This document shows positions 5,970 through 11,882 of a stretch of DNA of 11,882 bases, piece after piece. The translations under genes and the position numbers were made by a program. Under the pieces are notes generated by a model. The model made no database searches, had not been told where the DNA came from, and was given only the letters and a program-made list of their open reading frames with translations. Every line of letters begins with the position of its first letter. The stretch's first letter is position 1. Origin of the DNA: JAQCEJ01 sp040881995 (GTDB lineage: Bacteria; Planctomycetota; Planctomycetia; Planctomycetales; Planctomycetaceae). The stretch covers positions 1 through 11,882 of the forward strand of contig JBBECD010000231.1 in the NCBI GenBank assembly GCA_040881995.1. Reading direction: 5' to 3'.

Positions 5970-6482
5970 TTACGCGGCGGGGGCGGCGCCGAAATCTCGC
6001 TCTTTGGCTTTCATCGCTTTTTCGAAGGCGGTCCGGGCGTCGTCCCAGATGCTTTCCATCAATGGAACGTTACAGCCCCCCTCTCCTTTGCACGAGTTTT
6101 GACCGGGATCTTTGCCGCAGCCGCCTTGGCCTTTGCACTCGTTCGCTCCAGCGCAGGTATGTTCGACGGCGGTAGCACAACTCCCCTGGCCGGCACAGGC
6201 ATTGTCCCCCCCTTTGCCTTTTCCTTTGCAGGTATTCAACCCGCGGCAGACGTGGGGCTCTTGCAGAATGAGCGGCTCATCGACAGCGGCGACGGCGGCC
6301 GTGCCGGGCTCGTCTTTCGCGGGAGTCGTCGCCCCGTCCGTTGCGGGTGCGGTCCCGTTGGCAGGCGGCGGGGCCGCCTCTTTATCCGAAGAACATCCCG
6401 CCGCGGCGCCGGCGAACATTCCTCCCAGTGCGGAGAGCGTCAAACGATGAAAATCGCGGCGGTTGAAATCATTTAACGACAT
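5970..6482 (-). CDS. Tat-exported cysteine-rich lipoprotein with CxGxNxCKGxG repeats
   Basis: A 170-residue protein. The start at 6480-6482 has AAAGGA (6490-6495) seven bases upstream. The N-terminus is a twin-arginine signal (NRRDFHRLTLSALGG, Arg8-Arg9) ending in a lipobox-like AAAGC with Cys30, so a lipid-anchored periplasmic or outer-membrane protein is expected. Residues 33-70 are an Ala/Pro/Thr linker. Residues 79-137 carry nine cysteines in repeated CRGLNTCKGKG, CAGANECKGQGGC and NSCKGEGGC units, and a short helix follows. Tat export suggests folding, perhaps with a metal, before secretion. The function is unknown; metal binding is inference. Cys-rich exported proteins modified by MNIO (DUF692) enzymes are a possible parallel, but no such enzyme is in the window. 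It is divergent from the thioredoxin-YHS-like gene. Confidence 0.75.
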   Translation of the reverse strand: MSLNDFNRRDFHRLTLSALGGMFAGAAAGCSSDKEAAPPPANGTAPATDGATTPAKDEPGTAAVAAVDEPLILQEPHVCRGLNTCKGKGKGGDNACAGQGSCATAVEHTCAGANECKGQGGCGKDPGQNSCKGEGGCNVPLMESIWDDARTAFEKAMKAKERDFGAAPAA

Positions 6483-6556
6483 GGGGGCGTCCTTTGTTCG
6501 TGCTCAGTCCGATCGTCAAAACGTGTACAAATTGAGGTTCTGCGATTCTGCGTCAT

Positions 6557-6585
6557 ATTATAGAATGATGTCCGCTGCTTTCCAC
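6557..6585 (-). promoter_or_regulatory. Likely promoter of the cysteine-rich lipoprotein gene
   Basis: On the minus strand a perfect -10 box TATAAT (plus-strand 6557-6562) is preceded after 17 bases by GTGGAA (plus-strand 6580-6585), a poor match to the -35 consensus. The predicted transcript starts near 6550 and leaves a leader of about 70 bases. Found by motif matching only. Confidence 0.4.
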
Positions 6586-6875
6586 CGCTGCGACACTTCC
6601 GAATTGATCCTGCCCGAGACTTGTTTCGCCGTTAATCTGACAGCGACATCCCGTTCCCGCCAAGCGGCTCGCCCAAGCACACTCCATCTAAACCTCCTAT
6701 TTATCCCGTGTTAACGACTCACGCTTAGCGCACTCTCATTTTCTGCGAACTTTCGTCAGCCGTTAAACTTTGCATAAGTCTTAATGTCAACACAATCCCC
6801 AAAATTTGCCGATAGATATTTCAGAATGATGTGAACGGCGAGGATGATCTCCTCCATGCTGCGAGGAAAATACGT
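6586..6875. other. Remainder of the divergent spacer before the thioredoxin gene
   Basis: About 290 bases with no supportable gene. The part from 6760 to 6830 is AT-rich (TTTGCATAAG, GATAGATATTTC) and probably contains the thioredoxin-gene promoter, but no pair of boxes is convincing. A GTG-initiated extension of the thioredoxin frame from 6831 was considered and not preferred. Confidence 0.35.
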
Positions 6876-8051
6876 ATGCACCGACGGAATATGATCTTGG
6901 GCGGCTTGATCTGCCTGTTGCTGGCCTCCGTAGGCTCTGCCGGGGACAAAGAAAGCCAAATTCATTGGCGTAAAGACATGAAGGTCGCGTACAAAGAGTC
7001 GCAGGCGACCGGCAAACCGATGTTCGTGCAGTTTACCGCCGGCTGGTGCGGCTACTGCAAGAAAATGGAGCAATCCACCTTCAGCGATCCGCAGGTGATC
7101 GAGTTTATCAATCAGACGTTTATTCCTCTGATGATCGATAAAGAGCGAAATGAAAAATTCGCCCAGGCCGTGGGCATCGAGGGACTTCCCACGACGGTGG
7201 TTATTTCACCTCAACTCGAAATGACCGAGAAATTGACCGGATTTCAATCGTCGTGGGAATTGACCAAGGCGTTAAGCTCGTATCAGCGGGCGCAACTCAA
7301 TTCGGCGGCACTGGCGAAAAACGCCGCCGAGACGAGGGAATACGATCCGTTCGTGCGGACGGCGGACGTCCCTCCGAACACATCAGCCGCGCCGTTGAAC
7401 GAACTCCCCGCGAAAAACGCCATTGCCCCGTCGGGCTATGACGAAGTGAATCGCGATGCCGATTTCTTCCCCGCAGATCCGTCGGATGAAACCGATGAAT
7501 GGGACGCAACCGAGGCGTCGGAAGAATTTGCCGCTGAAGACGAGCTCTTCCCCTCGCGCGAACCTGCCGAGAGCGAGTCGGCGGCGCCTCCCTCATTCTC
7601 GCAGCCGGTGCCGCAACGCCGTCCGCGCGAACCGATCGCTCCCATCGCTCAGCAACAGGTGGAACAGGAAGTGCGCGGCGGTGAAGCGACGTTACCCCCA
7701 CTGGCCTTTAACGGAGACTGCCTCGTCAGCGCCCTCGATGATCGTCAACTCGTGGAAGGTTTGCCGGAATTCGGCGTCGTCTACAGCGGACGCATGGTCT
7801 TCTTCGCCTCCCATGCGCACCGCGAAGCCTTTATCGCCAACCCCAAAGCCTACTGGCCGGCCAACGACGGCTATTGCGCCGTCGCGGCTGAAGCGGGCAA
7901 AGTGAAACCCGGTCAATTGAAACACGCGACGGTCTATCACAATCGGCTGTGGCTGTTCGCCGACGACGAATCGCGCGACCGGTTCATGGAACATCCTCGC
8001 GAATATTCGCGCGCGGCTCCGGATCAGAGTTCGGAACGGGATCTGAAGTAG
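6876..8051 (+). CDS. Exported thioredoxin-like protein with C-terminal YHS-like repeats
   Basis: A 391-residue protein. The ATG at 6876 has GAGGA (6863-6867) eight bases upstream. Residues 1-22 form a signal peptide (MILGGLICLLLASVGSA). Residues 28-150 are a thioredoxin-fold domain of the DsbD-C/thioredoxin_7 kind, with active site WCGYC (Cys58, Cys61) and the cis-proline segment GLPTT (Pro105). Residues about 160-270 are an acidic, Pro-rich, low-complexity linker. Residues 275-380 hold two related units of about 50 residues: GDCLV...VVYSGRMVFFAS...FIANPKAYWP, then GYCAV...TVYHNRLWLFAD...FMEHPREYS. These match the shape of YHS domains, which often bind metal, but lack the usual second cysteine pair. 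It probably handles thiols or metals outside the cytoplasm. Its last 68 bases overlap the convergent cysteine desulfurase gene. Confidence 0.82.
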   Translation: MHRRNMILGGLICLLLASVGSAGDKESQIHWRKDMKVAYKESQATGKPMFVQFTAGWCGYCKKMEQSTFSDPQVIEFINQTFIPLMIDKERNEKFAQAVGIEGLPTTVVISPQLEMTEKLTGFQSSWELTKALSSYQRAQLNSAALAKNAAETREYDPFVRTADVPPNTSAAPLNELPAKNAIAPSGYDEVNRDADFFPADPSDETDEWDATEASEEFAAEDELFPSREPAESESAAPPSFSQPVPQRRPREPIAPIAQQQVEQEVRGGEATLPPLAFNGDCLVSALDDRQLVEGLPEFGVVYSGRMVFFASHAHREAFIANPKAYWPANDGYCAVAAEAGKVKPGQLKHATVYHNRLWLFADDESRDRFMEHPREYSRAAPDQSSERDLK

Positions 8052-9201
8052 TCTCCAATTGACGCAAATGATTCACCGTTTCGATCACGACGTCGGCCGC
8101 CTGATCGATGTCTTCCAGCGTGTTAAATCGACCGATGCCGAATCGCAAACTCGCCCGGCTGAGCGTGTCGTTCACGCCCATCGCGCGGAGCACGTGACTC
8201 GGTTCGGGGTCCGCCGTCGTGCACGCCGAGCCGGAACTGACGGCGATCGTTTTTAATCCCGTCATCAGCGCTTCGCCGTCCACGCCTGCGATGCTGATAT
8301 TCAGATTGCCCGGCAATCGCCGTGCGGGATGCCCGTGCAGGCGGATGCCGTCGAGCGCATGCAGCCGCGACCACAAATGATCTCTCAACCCGGCGATGCG
8401 GGCCGCTTCCTCGACCAGACATTCTTTGGCGATTTCGCACGCCGCGCCGAAACCGACGATGAGCGGCACCGGCAACGTCCCGCTGCGAAGATGCCGCTCG
8501 TGGCCGCCGCCGTCGATCAGCGGTTCGATGAGAATTCGCGGGGAACCTCCTCTGATCCACAGCGCGCCGACCCCTTTGGGTCCGTATAACTTATGAGCCG
8601 AGAAGCTCATCAGGTCGATCGGCAACTGCGACATGTCGATGGGAATCTTTCCGACCGCTTGCGTCGCGTCGGTATGGAAGAGGACGCGTTTCTGCCGGCA
8701 GATCTCACCGATCTCGGCGACGGCGTTAATCGTCCCGACTTCGTTGTTCGCCCAGATCACCGAAACAAGAATCGTATTCGGCCTTAGCGCTTCGGCGACG
8801 TGCTGAGGGTTGACCATGCCGTGTTCGTCGATCGGCAACAACGAGACGGCGTTTCCCGCGCGTTGCAGGCGTTTCGCGGGATCGATGATCGAACGGTGTT
8901 CTCCGAGGTTAATCACCAGATGGCTGCCCGGCCGGGCCACCCGCATGATTCCTTTAAGCACCATGTTGTTCGATTCGGTGGCGCCGCTGGTAAAAATCAG
9001 CCGCTCGGCGTCGGTGCCGATCAGTTCGGCGATCTGCCGCCGCGCGTTGTCGACCCCCTTCGCCGCCTCCCAGCCATACGCATGATTGATGCTGGCCGCG
9101 TTGCCGAAGGCTTCCGTGAAGTAAGGCGACATCGCTTCCCACACGTTCGGGTCAACCGGCGTGGTGGCGTGATGATCGAGATAAATCGGGCGATTGGCCA
9201 T
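7984..9201 (-). CDS. Cysteine desulfurase, NifS/IscS group
   Basis: A 405-residue PLP enzyme that removes sulfur from L-cysteine as an enzyme persulfide and leaves alanine, supplying Fe-S cluster assembly and thiolated tRNA or cofactors in the cytosol. Visible motifs: YLDHHATTPVDP at the N-terminus, TSGATESNN (71-79), GEHRS with His102 over the cofactor, HTDATQAVGK with Asp178, SFSAHKLYGPKG with Lys204 for the Schiff base, and SSGSACTTADPEPSHVL with the catalytic Cys327. Length and residue positions match IscS closely. The C-terminal tail (from about 380) is hydrophilic and unlike the IscU-docking tail of IscS, so it may be nearer NifS. The start at 9199-9201 lacks a clear ribosome site. No scaffold gene (iscU/nifU) is adjacent in the window. 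It overlaps the thioredoxin-YHS gene tail-to-tail. Confidence 0.92.
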   Translation of the reverse strand: MANRPIYLDHHATTPVDPNVWEAMSPYFTEAFGNAASINHAYGWEAAKGVDNARRQIAELIGTDAERLIFTSGATESNNMVLKGIMRVARPGSHLVINLGEHRSIIDPAKRLQRAGNAVSLLPIDEHGMVNPQHVAEALRPNTILVSVIWANNEVGTINAVAEIGEICRQKRVLFHTDATQAVGKIPIDMSQLPIDLMSFSAHKLYGPKGVGALWIRGGSPRILIEPLIDGGGHERHLRSGTLPVPLIVGFGAACEIAKECLVEEAARIAGLRDHLWSRLHALDGIRLHGHPARRLPGNLNISIAGVDGEALMTGLKTIAVSSGSACTTADPEPSHVLRAMGVNDTLSRASLRFGIGRFNTLEDIDQAADVVIETVNHLRQLETTSDPVPNSDPEPRANIREDVP

Positions 9202-9234
9202 CGCACGCAGGCCGTCTGATAAAATGTAGGACTA

Positions 9235-9261
9235 CAGGCTTTCGCCTGCGGACATGCAGGC
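9235..9261. repeat. Overlapping alternative hairpins upstream of the cysteine desulfurase gene
   Basis: CAGGC-TTTC-GCCTG (9235-9248) and GCCTGC-GGACAT-GCAGGC (9244-9261) share the same central arm, so only one can form at a time. They lie 34-60 bases upstream of the desulfurase start. This could be a REP-like repeat or a leader structure; no ligand-binding motif is recognised. Confidence 0.45.
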
Positions 9262-9271
9262 AATTATTCTT

Positions 9272-9379
9272 GCGCAAAGGCGCGAAGGCGCAAAGTGAAT
9301 AACCATCGAAGTCATGAACTTTTTTTGAATGCGTTCACAAGAATCCCGTTCTTCCTTCGCGAGCTTTGCGCCTTTGCGC
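9272..9379. repeat. Inverted repeat of GCGCAAAGGCGC type
   Basis: GCGCAAAGGCGC (9272-9283) is the exact reverse complement of 9368-9379. The left side has an extra related unit, GGCGCAAAG (9287-9295), that pairs with 9364-9372. About 70-85 bases of AT-rich DNA lie between. Sequences of this kind recur between genes in many environmental bacteria. No gene is visible here. Confidence 0.6.
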
Positions 9380-9490
9380 GAGACCTGCCTTTATTTTTTC
9401 TTCGAGCGACCAATGGGTCGTTTGCCATTCGGCTAAAGTGTTACAATTCTTCGAAAAAAACGAAGCGTCGGAGAGGATCAGCCCCCTTTT

Positions 9491-9505
9491 TTAACACTCT
9501 GTTAA
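9491..9505. other. Short palindrome TTAACA-CTC-TGTTAA
   Basis: A 6-bp dyad with a 3-base centre. It resembles a dimeric repressor site or a small hairpin, and is preceded by a run of T after CCCCC. No nearby promoter can be assigned, so its role is open. Confidence 0.3.
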
Positions 9506-9511
9506 AGAGCG

Positions 9512-9598
9512 AAAAAAACGGGGACAGGTCCAGTTTTCTCGAATACCGTGCAATAGATCTCAAGGCGTGACGAAAACTGGACCTGTCCCCGTTTTTGT
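9512..9598 (-). terminator. 25-bp perfect inverted repeat, probable DUF1501 terminator
   Basis: Bases 9514-9538 and 9572-9596 are exact reverse complements (core ACGGGGACAGGTCCAG) separated by 33 bases. On the minus strand the structure begins six bases after the DUF1501 stop codon and ends in a run of seven T, as expected of a terminator. The other strand also ends in five T, so it could act in both directions. GGGGACAGGT-type inverted repeats are dispersed intergenic elements in several bacterial groups. Confidence 0.6.
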
Positions 9599-9603
9599 CA
9601 AAC

Positions 9604-11001
9604 TCAACCCAACTGACGAATCGGTTCCGCCGCTGTGGCCGATTTTAGCACGTCGGGATGGGCATCGCGGAGTGTACGCAACGTGCCGACGTCCAGCAAG
9701 GTATTGAGAATCGTCGAGACGAGCTGCGGCAAGGTGACGGCGTCGGACGACGGACCCGAAACATCGCGATTGGACGAACCGATGACCTGCCCCATTTTCC
9801 AGCCGCCGCCGGCGAGCAACAGCGGGCCGAGATTTCCCCAGTGATTGCGTCCCCCCTTTTCATCGATGCGCGGCGTGCGTCCCATCTCGCCGCAGCAGAC
9901 GAGCATCACCTTGTCCGACAGGCCGCGATTTTCGATATCTTCAAGAAATGCCGAGACCGCATGATCGAACGGACGGCCGCAGTACCGCATCCCCTCTTCG
10001 ACGCCGGCGTTGTTGCTGTCGGCGTGATTGTCCCACACAAAACTTGTGGTCACGGTGATAAAGCCGCAGCCCGCTTCGCACAACCGCCGGGCGAGCAGCA
10101 TCAGTTTGCCGAGCGATTTGACGTGATCGAGATAATGCTCGTAATTGTTCCATTTCTTGTCGATCTGATCGGGACCGATGAGCGGAGCGGTGTCGTAACG
10201 GGCAATCGTTTTCGGATCTTCCTGCGACAGGTCGAAGATATTCGCGACGTCCCCGAGAATCGTCTGAAACGCCCGCTCGCGGAGTTGATCGAGACTGTTC
10301 GGGTCGATCCGCCCTTCAAGATTGCGGCGGAGTCTGTCGAGATGCGAAAGCAAGGCCCGACGTTCGTCGAGCCGATCGAGCGGCAAGTTGAGTTTGAGGT
10401 TGTTCTGCGCGTCACCGTCGACGCCGGGAACAAACGGCGTGAAGCCCGCCCCCAGACTTCCCGTCGAGTCGAACCGGCCGAAGTTGTTGATCTCCGGACC
10501 GGTTGAAGGGTCGACCGCCCGCGGAAAGAGCAGCGCATTCGTCGGCACGCCGTTGAGCGGATGATTGGCCCCGGCGACCCGGGCATACAACGAACCGAGA
10601 TTCGCCCCCTGAGTCGCGCGGCCGACGATCGTCTTGATATCGTGATTCGCATCACCGGGAACAAACGAACGGACGACGGCGAGCTGGTGCATCCGCTGAG
10701 CGAGCAGCGGAAATGTCCCGCCGAGCGTGACACCGGGAACGGTCGTCGAGACTTCGCCCGTCGCACTGCGGACGCCGAGCGGAGCGGTCATCTTGGGATC
10801 GAACGTTTCGGTCTGCGACGGCCCGCCGTGCATGAAGAGGAAGACGACCGATTTGCCTGTCACCGGCCAGGCGGTCTGCGGCGCGGCGTGCACACCGAGT
10901 TGTCTGAGCCCGGAGAACGCCGTCCCGCCGAGTGCCCCCAAACCGACTTGCAGGACATGGCGTCGATTCCATCTCCGCGAAGTATCAGCAATCTGTAACA
11001 T
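9604..11001 (-). CDS. DUF1501 family Tat-exported protein
   Basis: A 465-residue protein of a family greatly expanded in Planctomycetota and structurally related to the alkaline-phosphatase/sulfatase superfamily; its substrate is not known. The start at 10999-11001 has AGGAAAA about 9 bases upstream; an upstream ATG (11056-11058) would add 19 residues in front of the Tat signal and is less likely. Residues 12-40 are a twin-arginine signal (NRRHVLQVGLGALGG). Family motifs are present: FMHGGPSQTETFDPK (56-70), SFVWDNHADSNN in the middle, GEMGRTPR (371-378) and NHWGN (386-390), where His and Asp residues could form a metal site. Length is normal. DUF1501 genes usually stand beside a DUF1549/DUF1553 cytochrome-like gene; none is in the window. 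A terminator-like repeat follows, and the upstream neighbour is divergent. Confidence 0.92.
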   Translation of the reverse strand: MLQIADTSRRWNRRHVLQVGLGALGGTAFSGLRQLGVHAAPQTAWPVTGKSVVFLFMHGGPSQTETFDPKMTAPLGVRSATGEVSTTVPGVTLGGTFPLLAQRMHQLAVVRSFVPGDANHDIKTIVGRATQGANLGSLYARVAGANHPLNGVPTNALLFPRAVDPSTGPEINNFGRFDSTGSLGAGFTPFVPGVDGDAQNNLKLNLPLDRLDERRALLSHLDRLRRNLEGRIDPNSLDQLRERAFQTILGDVANIFDLSQEDPKTIARYDTAPLIGPDQIDKKWNNYEHYLDHVKSLGKLMLLARRLCEAGCGFITVTTSFVWDNHADSNNAGVEEGMRYCGRPFDHAVSAFLEDIENRGLSDKVMLVCCGEMGRTPRIDEKGGRNHWGNLGPLLLAGGGWKMGQVIGSSNRDVSGPSSDAVTLPQLVSTILNTLLDVGTLRTLRDAHPDVLKSATAAEPIRQLG

Positions 11002-11071
11002 TGCGATGATTTTCCTGCGAGAATTTTGCGGGTGAGAGGTGTCGCACGCCGAGTACAAATCAACCGACTCT

Positions 11072-11100
11072 AATATATCGTCTCATCCCAGGGACGACAA
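11072..11100 (-). promoter_or_regulatory. Likely promoter of the DUF1501 gene
   Basis: On the minus strand, TTGTCG (plus-strand 11095-11100) and TATATT (11072-11077) are 17 bases apart, matching 4 of 6 and 5 of 6 consensus positions. A transcript would start near 11065, giving a leader of about 60 bases. Motif matching only. Confidence 0.4.
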
Positions 11101-11139
11101 TTGCGATCCCGGCGGGAAATCGAGGAAATTGGAGATGGA

Positions 11140-11882
11140 ATGATGCCCCGTCCAGAGTTGATTCTCCCACTCGTTCCCGCCATGCTGGTTGTGTTGATAT
11201 ATCCGATCGGTGATATCCCTTCCGCACGAGGTTCCGTCAGGAACGCTCCTTATCATCACAACGTACTCGTCCTCGCCACGATAGCTTGGGGACTCGCCGT
11301 CTGCTGTTCCGCGCCGGCGATCGCTCAAGACAATACCGAATGGAAAAAACACATCGTGCATGATGGCATCCACACCGTGACGGCGGTCGGAGGTGATTGC
11401 TCGGGTGACGGCCTCCCCGACGTCATCAGCAACAGCGGCGGAAAGACGCGGTTGTTCGTCGCGCCAGACTGGAGAGAAATCATCCTCGACGAAACGCCCG
11501 GTTATGATTGCATTCACAGCGAATCGTTCGACGTCGACGACGATGGCGATCTCGATTTCATCGGTGCCCGTTACAGTCCCGGTCTGATTTTCTGGCTCGA
11601 ACAGCCCGACAAGCCGCTCGAACATAAGTGGACGTTGCGGGTGCTCGACGATCAACTCAACGGCATTCATGGGTTGTTGAAAGGGGACGTCGATCTCGAC
11701 GGCAAGTTCGATCTCATCGCCAATAGCGGTCAGCCCAAGGGGCCGTTCCACAACTCGGTCGGCTGGCTGCGCGTGCCGGATGATTCGCGCAAAGTTGCAC
11801 AGTGGGACCGCTTCATCCCCGCGCTGCACGCCGCCCGGACCCACAGCCGAACGAACGACCACAGGCAGCACAGAAACGTTCC
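11140..11882 (+). CDS. Secreted FG-GAP/VCBS-type repeat protein, 5' part
   Basis: The frame is open from 11074 to the window edge without a stop, so the gene is partial at its 3' end. The ATG at 11140 has GGAG (11131-11134) five bases upstream; an ATG follows directly at 11143. Residues 1-66 contain two hydrophobic stretches (about 8-20 and 40-60), the second ending in CCSAPAIAQDN, which resembles a signal-peptide cleavage site. The mature part has Asp-rich calcium-type loops spaced 45-52 residues apart: DCSGDGLPD (86-94), DVDDDGDLD (131-139) and DVDLDGKFD (183-191), each at a blade junction of an FG-GAP-like propeller. Such proteins bind ligands outside the cell. The last 16-18 codons (arginine- and histidine-rich) no longer look like the family, which hints at a frameshift near 11830. 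Divergent from the DUF1501 gene. Confidence 0.7.
   Translation, partial: MMPRPELILPLVPAMLVVLIYPIGDIPSARGSVRNAPYHHNVLVLATIAWGLAVCCSAPAIAQDNTEWKKHIVHDGIHTVTAVGGDCSGDGLPDVISNSGGKTRLFVAPDWREIILDETPGYDCIHSESFDVDDDGDLDFIGARYSPGLIFWLEQPDKPLEHKWTLRVLDDQLNGIHGLLKGDVDLDGKFDLIANSGQPKGPFHNSVGWLRVPDDSRKVAQWDRFIPALHAARTHSRTNDHRQHRNV

Noticed and set aside
5628..6476. 282-codon open frame on the plus strand
   Set aside because: It reads through the MITE-like hairpins and then antisense to the Cys-rich lipoprotein. The PGRG/LGQRPR segments are hairpin translations.
6831..6875. GTG start for the thioredoxin gene adding 15 residues
   Set aside because: It lacks a ribosome site and would place a charged stretch before the signal peptide. 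The ATG at 6876 has GAGGA eight bases upstream.
9658..10506. 282-codon open frame on the plus strand
   Set aside because: Shadow of the DUF1501 gene, which has full family motifs and a Tat signal on the opposite strand.
11083..11871. 262-codon open frame on the minus strand
   Set aside because: Antisense to the FG-GAP-type gene, whose plus-strand frame carries a signal peptide and regular Asp-rich loops.

Overview
The window looks like chromosomal DNA of a member of the Planctomycetota (class Planctomycetia), probably uncultured. The evidence is the combination of a Tat-exported DUF1501 protein, a PEP-CTERM-anchored beta-propeller protein, an FG-GAP/VCBS-type secreted protein, weak or variable Shine-Dalgarno sites, long intergenic spacers full of GC-rich hairpin repeats, and fairly high GC. 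Assignment below phylum level is not possible from what I can see. No plasmid, phage, rRNA, CRISPR or intact tRNA feature is visible.

Layout, left to right. (1) 1-2350: two minus-strand genes for secreted proteins, a short and apparently truncated repeat protein (5-253) and a PEP-CTERM six-bladed propeller protein (915-1934). Each is followed on its upstream side by a copy of a paralogous intergenic unit (R1 about 402-835, R2 about 2146-2350) that ends in a plus-strand terminator-like hairpin. R1 carries about 270 extra bases with a tRNA-3'-end-like sequence and a small open frame. (2) 2594-5538: three plus-strand genes, namely a membrane-anchored SGNH/GDSL hydrolase, a two-TM YcxB-like protein and a SelA/DgaE-like PLP enzyme. 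(3) 5626-5914: a 289-bp MITE-like element with 15-bp terminal inverted repeats, an 8-10 bp target duplication and a nearly palindromic interior. (4) 5970-9201: a Tat-exported cysteine-rich lipoprotein (minus) divergent from an exported thioredoxin-YHS-like fusion (plus), which in turn overlaps tail-to-tail by 68 bp with a NifS/IscS cysteine desulfurase (minus). (5) 9202-9603: a gene-free spacer with several hairpins, including a 25-bp perfect inverted repeat that probably terminates the next gene. (6) 9604-11882: a DUF1501 gene (minus) divergent from the start of an FG-GAP-like gene that runs off the right edge.

How the genes may work together: most products are predicted to be exported or membrane-bound (PEP-CTERM, SGNH hydrolase, YcxB-like, Cys-rich lipoprotein, thioredoxin-YHS, DUF1501, FG-GAP). 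The most suggestive group is the thiol- and sulfur-related cluster at 5970-9201: a cysteine-rich export, an exported CxxC thioredoxin with metal-site-like C-terminal repeats, and a cytosolic sulfur-mobilising enzyme. A shared role in thiol or metal handling is inference from adjacency only. The divergent DUF1501 and FG-GAP genes are both typical of planctomycete secreted-protein families.

The most unusual DNA-level structures are the MITE-like palindrome, the paralogous R1/R2 intergenic units, the exact 75-bp internal repeat in the propeller gene, and the perfect inverted repeat at 9514-9596.
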